A program made the translations under genes and the position numbers. A DNA stretch of 64,000 nt from SHWC01 sp050173345 (GTDB taxonomy: Bacteria; Pseudomonadota; Alphaproteobacteria; UBA828), in the NCBI GenBank assembly GCA_050173345.1, contig JBFXKW010000001.1:434001-498000 (forward strand). Reading direction: 5' to 3'. Positions 43,842 through 52,521 of the stretch are shown one piece after another. The notes under the pieces are model-generated. The model was given only the letters and a program-made list of their open reading frames with translations. It had not been told where the DNA came from and searched no databases. Numbering within the stretch: position 1 is the first letter of the stretch; each line of letters opens with the position of its first letter.

Positions 43842-44543
43842 TCAGGCGTCGCCGCGCAGGTGCCGCACGGCTCGCGCCGCGGCCTCGATGTCGGCCCGCC
43901 GCGCCGCGCGCTGGCGCTCGAACTCGGCATCCTCACCCCACTGCTCGATCTGGAAGGCCTCGTCGACCTGCGAGGCTTCCCAGGCCGCAGCGGCATCCAG
44001 GTGCTCGACGACCAGGGCGAGGGCGAGCACGAGCGAGCCGCTGGCGGTGGTCGCGAGCTGGAGCGCGGCGAGCCTGAAGGGGTCGAGCACATCGGCCGCC
44101 GTCCGCAGCCTCGCCACGGCTTCCGCCGGCTGCTCGATCGGGCGGACGCCCTGCGTCACCCTGAGCGCGGCGCCGTGGGTGTGCGCCGCCCAGGCGATCA
44201 GCGGGTCCCACGCCGCGGCCTGGCGCTCGATCAGGCTGCGCGGGCGCTCGGCCCGATAACACACGAGGTCGCTCTCGCCATAGCCTGCCAACTCGTCGAG
44301 GAACGCGCCGCGGTGGTGCGGCACGCGGTCGATCGCCGTGCAGACGAGCCGGGTCAGCCGCATGCCGTCGCGCGCGATGGTCTCGCCCTGCGCGTTCCAC
44401 TCGTCCGCGAGCGCCGCCGCGAGGCCGGCTGCCGGTACCAACAATGGTTGCCTTGCCGGCGTCTGCATCGGCTTGGCATCGAGCGCGACGCCGAAGCCGC
44501 CGTCGATCTCGACCGCCGTCGCGTGCTTGTAGAACCGCCTCAT
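43842..44543 (-). CDS. ATP12-family F1-ATPase assembly chaperone
   Basis: A homologue of mitochondrial Atp12, which binds the F1 alpha subunit during assembly; 233 residues. The N-terminal RRFYKHATAVEIDGGFGVALD and PARQPLLVPAAGLAAALADEW, and the C-terminal VDEAFQIEQWGEDAEFE are typical. It has no signal peptide, fitting a cytosolic role. It follows the AsmA gene by 10 bp in the rarA-crcB-rluC-HAD run, a common neighbourhood in alphaproteobacteria. Its pairing with SdhE in the window reflects shared ancestry with mitochondria. Confidence 0.9.
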   Translation of the reverse strand: MRRFYKHATAVEIDGGFGVALDAKPMQTPARQPLLVPAAGLAAALADEWNAQGETIARDGMRLTRLVCTAIDRVPHHRGAFLDELAGYGESDLVCYRAERPRSLIERQAAAWDPLIAWAAHTHGAALRVTQGVRPIEQPAEAVARLRTAADVLDPFRLAALQLATTASGSLVLALALVVEHLDAAAAWEASQVDEAFQIEQWGEDAEFERQRAARRADIEAAARAVRHLRGDA

Positions 44544-44553
44544 GTCCGGCCGC

Positions 44554-46554
44554 TCAGTCGAAAAAACCGCCGATGCCTTCGATCGCGTCGTCGAGCGGCT
44601 TCAGCAGGCTGTCGTCCTTCTTGCCGGCGGATTGCGCCGCAGGCCCCTTGGTCGGGTTCTTGAGCGCGGCGACGCACGGGTTCTCGCCGCCGCTGCCGCC
44701 GCTCACGAACGGGATCAGGATGCCGAGCGGGTTGATCAGCGTGCCGAGCGCCGAGCCCGCGACGCCGAGCGCCACCGCCTCGGCATCCGGCGCCACGCTC
44801 GGGTCGTCCATCGGCCCCTGGACCAGGACCGGCGCCGCAAGGCTGAACAGCGAGGGATCCTTCGGCTTCGGCACCAGCCGCAAGTTCAGCCTCTCCTGCC
44901 CGAGGTCGATGGTGCCCGAGCCGCCCATGGTCATCTTCGTGGTGTCGAGCAGCAGCGTCTCCGCGCGCATCACGCCGCGCTGGGTCGGCAGGCGGGCCAC
45001 CATGCAGTTGACTGTGGTGTAGGACTGCGCCTCCTGCCACGGCATAAGCTGCTGGATCAGGTCGGCGGCGATCAGGTCGATCAGGTCGTTGTCGATCCGC
45101 CCCTGCCCCATGGTCAGGTCGAGCCTGCCGCCGAGCGAGCCGGCGAGCGCGCGGGGCGAGGCCCCCGCCGCCTTCAGGTCGGCATCGATATCCACCTTGC
45201 CCTGGCCGGACTGGCCGACATCGAGCAGGACGAGCGCGTCGCGCAGTTCGATGCCGCGCAGCGTGGCGCGGAGCGCGAGCGCCGGCACCGCGCCGGAGGC
45301 GTCGATCCTCACTTCGCCGGCCATGGTGCCGCCGAGCAGCTTGGCGGCGAGCGGCGCGATGGTCGCGACCCGCTGCTTGACCGCCGTCTTGGCCTTGACG
45401 TCTGCAACATGGGTGCCGCGATAGACGGCCGAGCCAGCGATCAGATCGAGGTCGATCGCGGCATTCTCGAGCCAGCTGAAATCGATGATCTCGTCGGAGA
45501 ACATGCGGCCGCCGGACGCCTCCTTCGCGGCGGGCGTGCCGAGCAGCTTGTCGAGGTCGACTGCGGGCGTCGCGAGCGAGCCCGTGACCTGCGCCGGCTC
45601 CTCGGCGAGGTTCAGCCCGAGGGAGCCGGCAAGCTGGGTCTCGCCGATCGAGCCCTTGAAGTCGTCGAAGGCATAGAGATCGCCGCCGCCGGTCAGGCGG
45701 CCCTCGAAGGCGACCGGCCCGGCATCAGCCGACAGGCTGCCGCCGCCGGTCAGGGCCGCGAGCGCGGCTGCGTTGGGTGCGGTCAGCTTTGCCGCGACAT
45801 CGAGGCCGTCGAACTCGGCGGGCCGGTCGATCGTGCCTTCCAGAGCGAGCGTCGCCTCGCCGGCCTTGACCTCCAGCGCGAGCGGCGCCTTGGGGCCGCG
45901 CCTGCCGACCGATGCCTTGGCCGTGAGCGGGAGCTGATTCAACGTCCCCGTCGCGTCGAGGTTCAGCCTGTTGGTCGCGGCATCGAGGCCGCCGGTCGCC
46001 TCCTCGATCAGGACGATGCGCGCGGTGCCGGTCTGCCCGTCGCGCATGGTGATCAGCGAATCCCTGATCGCCAGCGTGTCCACCGCGAGCAGCTCGGAGT
46101 CCTCGGCGCCGCGGGTGGGCTTGGCCTCGCCGACGCTTGGCATGTTGGATTGGCCCTGCGCATCGGTTTCGAGCAGGACGTCGGCGCCCTCGATCACCAG
46201 GCGCTTGGTCTCGACGCGGCCGCCCAGCATCGGGAACAGCGCGACCTGGACCTCGAGCCGGCGGATCGTCGCCATCTCGGGGCGGCTGCCCCACGGCGCG
46301 TTGGCGAGGCTGACCTGCTCCGCCACCAGCGCGGGCGAGAACCCGATCGAGAGGTCGAAGTCGCCGTCGATCTTGAAGTCGCGGCCGGTCTGCTTGCTCA
46401 TCTCGGCGACGAGCAGCCCCTTGAACTCGGAAACGTCCCTGGTGGCGAGGACGATGGCGCCGGCCGCGATGACGAGCACGACGAGTGCGCCGAGGCCCGC
46501 CGGGATCGTCCACCAGCGGAACCAGCTTCGGCGCTCCGTCGGCTCATCCGGCAT
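44554..46554 (-). CDS. AsmA-family protein
   Basis: A 666-residue protein with a single N-terminal membrane helix (AGLGALVVLVIAAGAIVLAT, ~17-37) and a long periplasmic repeating beta part. The N-terminal AsmA segment TGRDFKIDGDFDLSIGFSPAL and the C-terminal AsmA_2 segment GSGTIDLGQERLNLRLVPKPK are clear. AsmA-like proteins are implicated in phospholipid transport and outer-membrane biogenesis. The ATG at 46554 has GGAGGG 5 nt upstream and overlaps the HAD gene by 11 nt. Confidence 0.89.
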   Translation of the reverse strand: MPDEPTERRSWFRWWTIPAGLGALVVLVIAAGAIVLATRDVSEFKGLLVAEMSKQTGRDFKIDGDFDLSIGFSPALVAEQVSLANAPWGSRPEMATIRRLEVQVALFPMLGGRVETKRLVIEGADVLLETDAQGQSNMPSVGEAKPTRGAEDSELLAVDTLAIRDSLITMRDGQTGTARIVLIEEATGGLDAATNRLNLDATGTLNQLPLTAKASVGRRGPKAPLALEVKAGEATLALEGTIDRPAEFDGLDVAAKLTAPNAAALAALTGGGSLSADAGPVAFEGRLTGGGDLYAFDDFKGSIGETQLAGSLGLNLAEEPAQVTGSLATPAVDLDKLLGTPAAKEASGGRMFSDEIIDFSWLENAAIDLDLIAGSAVYRGTHVADVKAKTAVKQRVATIAPLAAKLLGGTMAGEVRIDASGAVPALALRATLRGIELRDALVLLDVGQSGQGKVDIDADLKAAGASPRALAGSLGGRLDLTMGQGRIDNDLIDLIAADLIQQLMPWQEAQSYTTVNCMVARLPTQRGVMRAETLLLDTTKMTMGGSGTIDLGQERLNLRLVPKPKDPSLFSLAAPVLVQGPMDDPSVAPDAEAVALGVAGSALGTLINPLGILIPFVSGGSGGENPCVAALKNPTKGPAAQSAGKKDDSLLKPLDDAIEGIGGFFD

Positions 46555-47236
46555 CGATGCCCTCCGCCTCCATGGTCTGCCAGCGTGCGAGGCTGCCCGG
46601 CAGCTCTGCAAAATGCCCGACAAGCGCGATGGCGCCGGCCGCTCTCAGCTCTTCCGGTTCATGATAGCCCCAAGCCACGCCGAGCGCGCGCACCCCGGCG
46701 TTCGCCGCCATCATCATGTCGAACACGGTATCGCCGATCACGACGGTCTCGTGCGGTGCCGCGCCGGCCTCGGCCATCGCCTGCCTGACCATGGCCGGGT
46801 CCGGCTTGCCCGGTGCGTCGTCCACCGTTTGCAAGGTGACGAAGAAGTCGATCAGGCCGTGACGTTCGAGCGTGACGCGCAGGCCGCGGCGCGACTTGCC
46901 GGTGGCGACGCCGAGGAGATAGCCATTGCGCGCGAGCGCCGCGATGGTCTCGTAGGCCGACGGGTAAAGCGTATCTTGTGGCGTCGCCGGGTCGCTTCTG
47001 AGGCGCTGGAAGCTGGCCTTGTAGGCTTCCGCCATTGCCTCGGCGCGGTGGGCATCGCCCTCCGGCAGGAGCCGCGCGATCGCCTCGTCCAGCCTCAGGC
47101 CCACGACCCGGCGCACCACCTCGTTGGGCGGGGCAATCAACCCGGCCGTCTCGAAGGTCTCCACCATGGCGGCGTGGATCAGGTGCTGGCTGTCGACGAT
47201 GGTGCCGTCGCAATCGAAGATGACGAGCCGCGTCAT
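46544..47236 (-). CDS. HAD-superfamily phosphatase (Gph/PGMB-like)
   Basis: A 230-residue haloacid dehalogenase-like hydrolase. The nucleophile motif is FDCDGTIVDS (Asp8, Asp10), motif II VATGKS, motif III/IV KPDPAMV and IGDTVFDMMMAANAG. It dephosphorylates a small phosphorylated metabolite; phosphoglycolate or a sugar phosphate is likely. The start overlaps the rluC stop (ATGA) and the end overlaps the AsmA gene by 11 nt. A longer reading frame upstream is in rluC and is rejected. Confidence 0.91.
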   Translation of the reverse strand: MTRLVIFDCDGTIVDSQHLIHAAMVETFETAGLIAPPNEVVRRVVGLRLDEAIARLLPEGDAHRAEAMAEAYKASFQRLRSDPATPQDTLYPSAYETIAALARNGYLLGVATGKSRRGLRVTLERHGLIDFFVTLQTVDDAPGKPDPAMVRQAMAEAGAAPHETVVIGDTVFDMMMAANAGVRALGVAWGYHEPEELRAAGAIALVGHFAELPGSLARWQTMEAEGIDAG

Positions 47237-48249
47237 GGTTCGAGCGCCGCGAAAGGATCGCCCGCGGCGCCGGCATCGAAGCCGAGCAGCTTGAGCGCCT
47301 TCGCCATGTGGGGCGGCAGCTCCGCCACCAGGCGGAGCGTGCGCCTGCCGGAGGCGTCGCACAGGTCCGGCAGTTCGAGCGCGCGGGCGTGCAGATGGAG
47401 CCGCTTCTCGATGCCCTCGAACGGCAGGAAGGCGGCCGTCCCGCCATACTTGCCGTCGCCGAGGATCGGCGTCCCTAGCACCTCGGCGCAATGGACGCGG
47501 AGCTGATGGGTGCGCCCGGTGCGCGGCATCAGGGCGAGCCAGGCCACCCGCTTCGCCGCGCTGTCGAGCACGCGGTAGAAGGTGACGGCGTGCTGGCCGT
47601 CCTCGGCGTCGCCGATTACGGTCATCTTCTCGCCGCCGCGCCCCATGCGCTTGCCGACCGCCGCGTCGATCTTCCCTGAGAGCGGCGTCGGTACGCCGGC
47701 GACGAGCGCCCAATAGACCTTGCGCGGCGCGCGGCGCTTGAACGCCTCGGCGAGCCGACGCGCAGCCTGCGCCGAGCGCGCCAGCACGATCACGCCGCTG
47801 GTGTCGCGATCGAGCCGGTGCACGAGGCGGGGCCGCTCGGGCGCGCCGAAGCGCAGGCCGTCGAGCAGCGCATCGAGATGGTGCGCCACCTCGCTGCCGC
47901 CCTGGACCGCGAGGCCGGGCGGCTTGTTGAGGGCTAGGATGTGCTCGTCGCGATGGATCACCCAGCGCCGCGCGGCCTCCAATTCCTGCTCGGAGGCTAC
48001 GGGCACCTGCCGTACGGGCGGTTTCGAGGCGGCATCGCCGGTCATGTCGAGCGGCGGCACGCGGACCGTGTTGCCGGCGACGAGGCGCAAGCTCGCCTTG
48101 GCGCGCGCGCCGTCGACGCGGACCTGCCCGGTGCGCAGCAGCTTCGAGAGATGCCCGTGCGAGAGGCCGGGATAGCGGCGCTTGAACCAGCGGTCGAGGC
48201 GGAGCTCCGCCTCGTCGGCGGTCACCTCAATATTGTGTACCGCGCTCAC
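47233..48249 (-). CDS. rluC: 23S rRNA pseudouridine synthase RluC-type
   Basis: Isomerises specific uridines of 23S rRNA; 338 residues. An N-terminal S4 RNA-binding domain (~13-65) precedes the catalytic domain with HRLDRDTSG, where Asp147 is the nucleophile. The C-terminal RTGRTHQLRVHCAEVLGTPI is also typical. RluC and RluD differ by target uridines, and assignment to RluC is by similarity and its HAD/crcB neighbourhood. It overlaps crcB by 4 nt (ATGA) upstream and the HAD gene by 4 nt downstream. Confidence 0.93.
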   Translation of the reverse strand: MSAVHNIEVTADEAELRLDRWFKRRYPGLSHGHLSKLLRTGQVRVDGARAKASLRLVAGNTVRVPPLDMTGDAASKPPVRQVPVASEQELEAARRWVIHRDEHILALNKPPGLAVQGGSEVAHHLDALLDGLRFGAPERPRLVHRLDRDTSGVIVLARSAQAARRLAEAFKRRAPRKVYWALVAGVPTPLSGKIDAAVGKRMGRGGEKMTVIGDAEDGQHAVTFYRVLDSAAKRVAWLALMPRTGRTHQLRVHCAEVLGTPILGDGKYGGTAAFLPFEGIEKRLHLHARALELPDLCDASGRRTLRLVAELPPHMAKALKLLGFDAGAAGDPFAALEP

Positions 48250-48638
48250 GGCAAGACCCAGCGCACCAGGCGCAGCACCAGGTAGAGCGCGCCGGCGGAG
48301 AGCACGACGGATAGCGCAATGTAGAGCAGCGCGCGGCCGGCCTCGCCCTTCTCGAACAGGGCGACCGTATCGAGCGAGAAGGCCGAGAAGGTGGTGAAGC
48401 CGCCGAGCAGGCCGACCACGAGAAACAGGCGGAGCTCGGGCGTCGTCTCGAAGAGCGTGGTGAAGAGCCCGACCAGGAGGCCGAGCACGGCCGAGCCGAT
48501 GACGTTGACCGCGAGCGTGCCGTAGGGAAAGCCGACGCCGATGGCGCCGCTGAGCCAGCGCTCGAACGCGCCCGCGACATAGTAGCGGCCGACCGAGCCG
48601 ATCGCCCCGCCCACCGCGATGACCAGAACCTGGATCAT
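48246..48638 (-). CDS. crcB: Fluoride efflux channel CrcB/Fluc
   Basis: A small membrane protein (130 residues, four helices) that exports fluoride as a dual-topology dimer. Motifs are GGAIGSVGRYYV, YGTLAVNVIGS and GGFTTFSAFSLDT, with the Phe pore region in the third. The start overlaps the rarA stop (ATGA), the stop overlaps the rluC start (ATGA). No fluoride riboswitch is visible, as it has no leader of its own. Confidence 0.94.
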   Translation of the reverse strand: MIQVLVIAVGGAIGSVGRYYVAGAFERWLSGAIGVGFPYGTLAVNVIGSAVLGLLVGLFTTLFETTPELRLFLVVGLLGGFTTFSAFSLDTVALFEKGEAGRALLYIALSVVLSAGALYLVLRLVRWVLP

Positions 48639-49975
48639 GTCTCCTCGGCCTCGCTCGGCGCGGCCTGCCCGCTTGCCAGCTTGTCGCGCAGGCGCGCCCA
48701 ATAGTCGAGGCGCTTCCTTATCTCGCGCTCGAAGCCGCGCTCGGCCGGCCGGTACAGCGCCTCGCGCTTCATGCCGTCCGGGAAATAGTTCTGGCCCGAG
48801 AACGCATCGGCCGTGTCGTGGTCGTAGGCATAGCCCTTGGCGTAGCCGAGCTCCTTCATGAGCTTGGTCGGCGCGTTCAGGATGTGCATCGGTGGGCTGA
48901 GCGAGCCGGTGCGCTTGGCCGCCGCCATCGCGGCGGCTTGCGCCACGTAGGCGGCGTTCGATTTCGGCGCGGTGCCGAGATAGATCACCGCCTGCACGAT
49001 CGCGAGCTCGCCCTCGGGCGAGCCGAGCCGCTCATAGGCCTCCCAGGCGGCGAGGCATTGCGGCAGGGCATTCGGGTCGGCGAGGCCGACATCCTCGACG
49101 GCGAAGCGGGTGAGCCGCCGCGCGATGTAGCGCGGGTCCTCGCCGCCGACCAGCATGCGCGCCAGCCAATAGAGCGCGGCGTCTGTATCCGAGCCGCGCA
49201 GCGACTTGTGCAGCGCGCTGATCAGGTTGTAGTGGCTCTCCTGGCTCTTGTCGTAGATCGGCGCGCGGCGCTGCACGGCCGCCATCAGCGCCTGGGTATC
49301 GAGCCGCTCACCCGCGGGCAGGGCGAACAACTCCTCGGCCAGATTCAAGATGAAGCGCCCATCGCCATCGGCCATCGCCTTCAACATGGCGCGCGCGTCG
49401 GCGTCGAGCGGCAACTCGCGGCCGGTGAGCGCCTCCGCGCGGCCGAGCAGCGCCTCGAGCGCCGGCTCGTCCAGCCGGTGCAGCACCAGCACCTGGCAGC
49501 GCGAGAGCAGCGCGGCGTTCAGTTCGAAAGAGGGGTTCTCGGTGGTGGCGCCGATCAAGACCACCGTGCCGTCCTCCACCACGGGAAGGAAAGCGTCCTG
49601 CTGCGCCCGGTTGAAGCGATGGATCTCGTCCACGAAAAGCAGGGTGCCGCGTCCGGCGGCGCGCCGCTCGCGCGCGGCCTCGAACACCTTGCGAAGCTCG
49701 GCGACGCCCGAGAAGACCGCGCTCAGCGGCTCGAAGTGAAGGTCGACGGTCTCGGCGAGGAGGCGCGCGATCGTGGTCTTGCCGCAACCCGGCGGCCCCC
49801 ACAGGATCATCGAGGCGAGCCGGTGCCGCGCGACCATGCGGCCGATCGGCCCCTCCGGGCCGAGCAGATGCTGCTGGCCGAGCACCTCGCCGAGCGCGTG
49901 CGGGCGCATCCGGTCAGCGAGCGGGCGGGTTCCCGCGCTGTCATCGAACAGCGATCGTGTCGTCTGCTTGGCCAT
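48635..49975 (-). CDS. rarA: Replication-associated recombination protein A (RarA/MgsA)
   Basis: A clamp-loader-like AAA+ ATPase (WRNIP1/Mgs1 family) acting at stalled forks; 446 residues. Walker A GPPGCGKTT is at 60-68, Walker B LLFVDEIHRF, sensor GATTENPSFE, and the C-terminal tetramerisation domain has SALHKSLRGSD and FPDGMKREALYRP. First gene of the overlapping run rarA-crcB-rluC-HAD-AsmA-ATP12. It lies downstream of the ribosomal operon terminator. Confidence 0.95.
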   Translation of the reverse strand: MAKQTTRSLFDDSAGTRPLADRMRPHALGEVLGQQHLLGPEGPIGRMVARHRLASMILWGPPGCGKTTIARLLAETVDLHFEPLSAVFSGVAELRKVFEAARERRAAGRGTLLFVDEIHRFNRAQQDAFLPVVEDGTVVLIGATTENPSFELNAALLSRCQVLVLHRLDEPALEALLGRAEALTGRELPLDADARAMLKAMADGDGRFILNLAEELFALPAGERLDTQALMAAVQRRAPIYDKSQESHYNLISALHKSLRGSDTDAALYWLARMLVGGEDPRYIARRLTRFAVEDVGLADPNALPQCLAAWEAYERLGSPEGELAIVQAVIYLGTAPKSNAAYVAQAAAMAAAKRTGSLSPPMHILNAPTKLMKELGYAKGYAYDHDTADAFSGQNYFPDGMKREALYRPAERGFEREIRKRLDYWARLRDKLASGQAAPSEAEET

Positions 49976-50036
49976 GCGCTATCGCCGCGGCCCTGGGTGA
50001 ATGGCCGTCGCCTGCAATGTAGTCCCGCGAAAGCAC

Positions 50037-50063
50037 GAAGGGCAGCCCGATCGGCTGCCCTTC
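50037..50063 (-). terminator. Terminator-like hairpin after rplQ
   Basis: A perfect 11-bp stem, GAAGGGCAGCC (50037-50047) and GGCTGCCCTTC (50053-50063), with a 5-nt loop, 34 bp after the rplQ stop. The T run following on the minus strand is short (GTGCTTTCG), so termination may be partial. It probably ends the alpha operon and separates it from rarA. Confidence 0.62.
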
Positions 50064-50097
50064 TTCGACTCGATAGCGGCGCCGGCCGGCAAGAGGA

Positions 50098-50532
50098 TCA
50101 GGCGGCCGCGCCCCCTTGATCGAGCGCCGCGGCGTCCTCGCCGCCCGCACCGGAATCCTGGCCTTTGGCCGACTTGTCGCGCTCGACCAGCTCGATCACC
50201 GCCATCGGTGCCGCATCGCCATAGCGCATGCCGGCGTGCAGCACGCGGGTATAGCCGCCCTGGCGGGTGGCGTAGCGCGGGCCGAGCGTCGAATAGAGCT
50301 TGGCGACCACCGCATCGTCCTTGAGGAAGGCGTGCGCGCGCCGCCGGGAGGCCAGCGAATCCGCCTTGCCCAGGGTGATCAGCTTCTCGACGATCGGGCG
50401 CAGCTCCTTGGCCTTGGGCAGGGTGGTCGTGATCTGCTCATGCTTCAGGAGCGCGGTCGCGAGGTTGCGGAACAGCGCGCGCCGGTGCGCGGTGGGGCGG
50501 CCGAGCTTACGGCCCGAAAGACTATGACGCAT
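50098..50532 (-). CDS. rplQ: 50S ribosomal protein L17
   Basis: Binds domain III of 23S rRNA near the exit tunnel. The product is 144 residues; family sequence MRHSLSGRKLGRPTAHRRAL and LFRNLATALLKHEQITTTL are at the start. A ~20-residue Gly/Ala-rich C-terminal tail follows the conserved core. Last gene of the alpha operon, 34 bp after rpoA, then the terminator-like hairpin. Confidence 0.97.
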   Translation of the reverse strand: MRHSLSGRKLGRPTAHRRALFRNLATALLKHEQITTTLPKAKELRPIVEKLITLGKADSLASRRRAHAFLKDDAVVAKLYSTLGPRYATRQGGYTRVLHAGMRYGDAAPMAVIELVERDKSAKGQDSGAGGEDAAALDQGGAAA

Positions 50533-50566
50533 GGCGTTCTCTCCAAGGCGCTCGGCGTCGCCGGCC

Positions 50567-51583
50567 TCAATAGGGCTCGTCGAGCTTGCGCGCCAGCTCC
50601 TCGATGTTCTCCGGCGGCCAGTTCGGGATTTCCATGCCGAGCCGAAGCCCCATGGTCTCCAGAACCTCCTTGATCTCGTTCAGCGACTTGCGGCCGAAGT
50701 TCGGGGTCCGCAGCATCTCCTGCTCCGACTTCTGCACCAGGTCGCCGATATAGATGATGTTGTCGTTCTTGAGGCAGTTGGCCGAGCGGACCGAAAGCTC
50801 GAGCTCGTCGACCTTGCGCAAGAGGTTCGGGTTGAACTCGGGCTCGGCGCGCTCGCCGCCGACCGGCAGCTCGCGCGGCTCCTCGAAGTTGATGAAGAGC
50901 TGGAGCTGGTCCTGCAGGATGCGGGCGGCGAGCGCCACCGCGTCATCCGGGCGCACGGTTCCATTGGTCTCGACCCGCATGGTCAGCTTGTCGTAGTCGG
51001 TGACCTGGCCAACGCGGGTATTGTCGATCTTGTAGGCGACTTTCCGGACCGGGCTGTAGAGCGCGTCCACCGGGATCAGCCCGATCGGCGCGTCCTCGGG
51101 CCGGTTGAGCGCGGCCGGCACATAGCCCTTGCCGGTCTGCACGGTCATTTCCATGTTGAGCGTCGCGCCCTCATCGAGCGTGCAGATGACGAGCGAGGGG
51201 TCCATCACCTCGATGTCATGGCCGGTCTCGATCTGACCGGCCTTCACCTCGCCCGGCCCTTGCGCCTTGAGCGCGATGCGCTTCGGGCCTTCGCCGTGCA
51301 TGCGCAGCGCCAGCATCTTCACGTTCAGCACGATATCGGTGACGTCCTCGCGGACGCCCGGGATCGAGGAGAACTCGTGAAGCACGCCGTCGATCTTGAT
51401 CGACGTGACGGCCGCCCCCTGCAGCGAGGACAGCAGGATGCGGCGAAGCGCATTGCCCAGCGTCACGCCGAAGCCGCGCTCCAGGGGCTCCGCCACCACG
51501 GTGGCGAGGCGCGAGCCGTCGCCGTCCGGAGTGACCGCGAGCTTCGAGGGTTTGATCAGTTCCTGCCAGTTTCTTTGGATCAC
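50567..51583 (-). CDS. rpoA: RNA polymerase subunit alpha
   Basis: The assembly platform of RNA polymerase and, through its C-terminal domain, the contact for UP elements and activators. From GTG 51583 it is 338 residues with the standard start VIQRNWQELIKPSKL. The N-terminal domain shows LGNALRRILLSSLQGAAVTS and the C-terminal domain (~250-320) LSVRSANCLKNDNI and RTPNFGRKSLNEI. Upstream reading to an ATG at 51646 would add 21 residues absent from the family. The GTG has GAGG 8 nt upstream. Confidence 0.97.
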   Translation of the reverse strand: MIQRNWQELIKPSKLAVTPDGDGSRLATVVAEPLERGFGVTLGNALRRILLSSLQGAAVTSIKIDGVLHEFSSIPGVREDVTDIVLNVKMLALRMHGEGPKRIALKAQGPGEVKAGQIETGHDIEVMDPSLVICTLDEGATLNMEMTVQTGKGYVPAALNRPEDAPIGLIPVDALYSPVRKVAYKIDNTRVGQVTDYDKLTMRVETNGTVRPDDAVALAARILQDQLQLFINFEEPRELPVGGERAEPEFNPNLLRKVDELELSVRSANCLKNDNIIYIGDLVQKSEQEMLRTPNFGRKSLNEIKEVLETMGLRLGMEIPNWPPENIEELARKLDEPY

Positions 51584-51601
51584 GCCTGCGACCTCATCAG
51601 T

Positions 51602-51666
51602 GCGAAACTGGGTTTCGCGAAAAATCAGACGTTCTAAATGGCGCAAGCGGCCCCGGAAGGAGCCGC
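51602..51666 (-). other. Two hairpins in the rpsK-rpoA intergenic leader
   Basis: The 100-bp gap between rpsK and rpoA has a hairpin GCGAAAC/GTTTCGC (51602-51618, 3-nt loop), only 18 nt from the rpoA GTG, and a second GCGGCCCC/GGAGCCGC (51647-51666) with one G-U pair on the RNA strand. Such a leader could tune rpoA translation relative to rpsK. Confidence 0.4.
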
Positions 51667-51683
51667 GGACGCATGAATGCGAG

Positions 51684-52070
51684 CTACACCCGGCGCCGCT
51701 TGGGCGGCCGGCATCCGTTGTGCGGGATCGGCGTCACGTCGCGGATCGCGGAGATGGCGAAGCCCGAGGCCTGCAAGGCGCGCAGCGCGGATTCGCGCCC
51801 GGCGCCCGGCCCCTTGACCTCGACCTCGAGCGCGACCACGCCGTGCTCCTTGGCCTTCCGGCCGGCGTCCTCCGCGGCGATCTGGGCGGCATAGGGCGTG
51901 GACTTGCGCGAGCCCTTGAACCCCATGGTCCCCGACGACGACCAGGCAATCGCGTTGCCCTGGAGGTCGGTGATCGTGATCATGGTGTTGTTGAAGGTGG
52001 CGTTCACGTGCGCGATACCGGACGAGATGTTCTTGCGCTCTCTCCGGCGCGGTCGGCTGGTCTTCGCCAT
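51684..52070 (-). CDS. rpsK: 30S ribosomal protein S11
   Basis: Lies on the 30S platform and helps shape the mRNA exit region. The 128-residue product has the family core GIAHVNATFNNTMITITD, GSRKSTPYAAQIAAEDA and the C-terminal VTPIPHNGCRPPKRRRV. An N-terminal basic TSRPRRRERKN is seen. It is 13 bp after rpsM. Confidence 0.98.
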   Translation of the reverse strand: MAKTSRPRRRERKNISSGIAHVNATFNNTMITITDLQGNAIAWSSSGTMGFKGSRKSTPYAAQIAAEDAGRKAKEHGVVALEVEVKGPGAGRESALRALQASGFAISAIRDVTPIPHNGCRPPKRRRV

Positions 52071-52083
52071 GCTGTCTACCCTG

Positions 52084-52452
52084 TTACTTCTTCTTCGCCG
52101 CGATCGGGCGCGCCGGACCCTTGCGCGTGCGCGCGTTGGTGTGGGTCCGCTGGCCGTGCACCGGCAGGCCGCGACGATGCCTCAGGCCGCGATAGCAACC
52201 GAGGTCCATCAGCCGCTTGATGTTCATCGCGACTTCACGCCGAAGGTCGCCCTCGACGGTATACTCCTTGTCGATGACCTCGCGAATCCGGATGGTGTCG
52301 GCCTCGCTCAGTTCGCTCACCCGGGTCGCCGGCGCGATGCCCACCTTCTCCACGATCTTCCTGGCCTGGAAAGGCCCGATGCCGTGGATGTAGGTGAGTG
52401 CGACTTCGACCCGTTTCGCTGTAGGAATGTTCACGCCCGCGATGCGTGCCAC
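52084..52452 (-). CDS. rpsM: 30S ribosomal protein S13
   Basis: Head protein of the 30S subunit that contacts the P-site tRNA and bridges to the 50S. The product is 122 residues with MARIAGVNIPTAKRVEVAL at the start (GTG codon, 52452), a helix-two-turn-helix part (YIHGIGPFQARKI) and the C-terminal RHRRGLPVHGQRTHTNARTR. It is the first gene after the predicted internal promoter. SD GAGGAG lies 8 nt upstream. Confidence 0.98.
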   Translation of the reverse strand: MARIAGVNIPTAKRVEVALTYIHGIGPFQARKIVEKVGIAPATRVSELSEADTIRIREVIDKEYTVEGDLRREVAMNIKRLMDLGCYRGLRHRRGLPVHGQRTHTNARTRKGPARPIAAKKK

Positions 52453-52521
52453 GCTCTCGTCTCCTCACAAAGCAAATTGCGCGCTGCGACCGTAACGCAC
52501 AGCACGAACGGAGGGGCGACG

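Noticed and set aside
46544..47713. HAD gene extended upstream to 389 residues
   Set aside because: The extension lies wholly in rluC in another frame. The family start MTRLVIFDCDGT at 47236 overlaps the rluC stop properly.
48246..48638. Fluoride riboswitch ahead of crcB
   Set aside because: crcB starts inside the rarA stop, leaving no leader in which a riboswitch could fold as a separate element.
52084..52497. rpmJ (L36) or map expected near adk-rpsM
   Set aside because: The adk-rpsM gap holds only a promoter-like sequence; no small Cys-rich frame fits L36, which is usually elsewhere in alphaproteobacteria.
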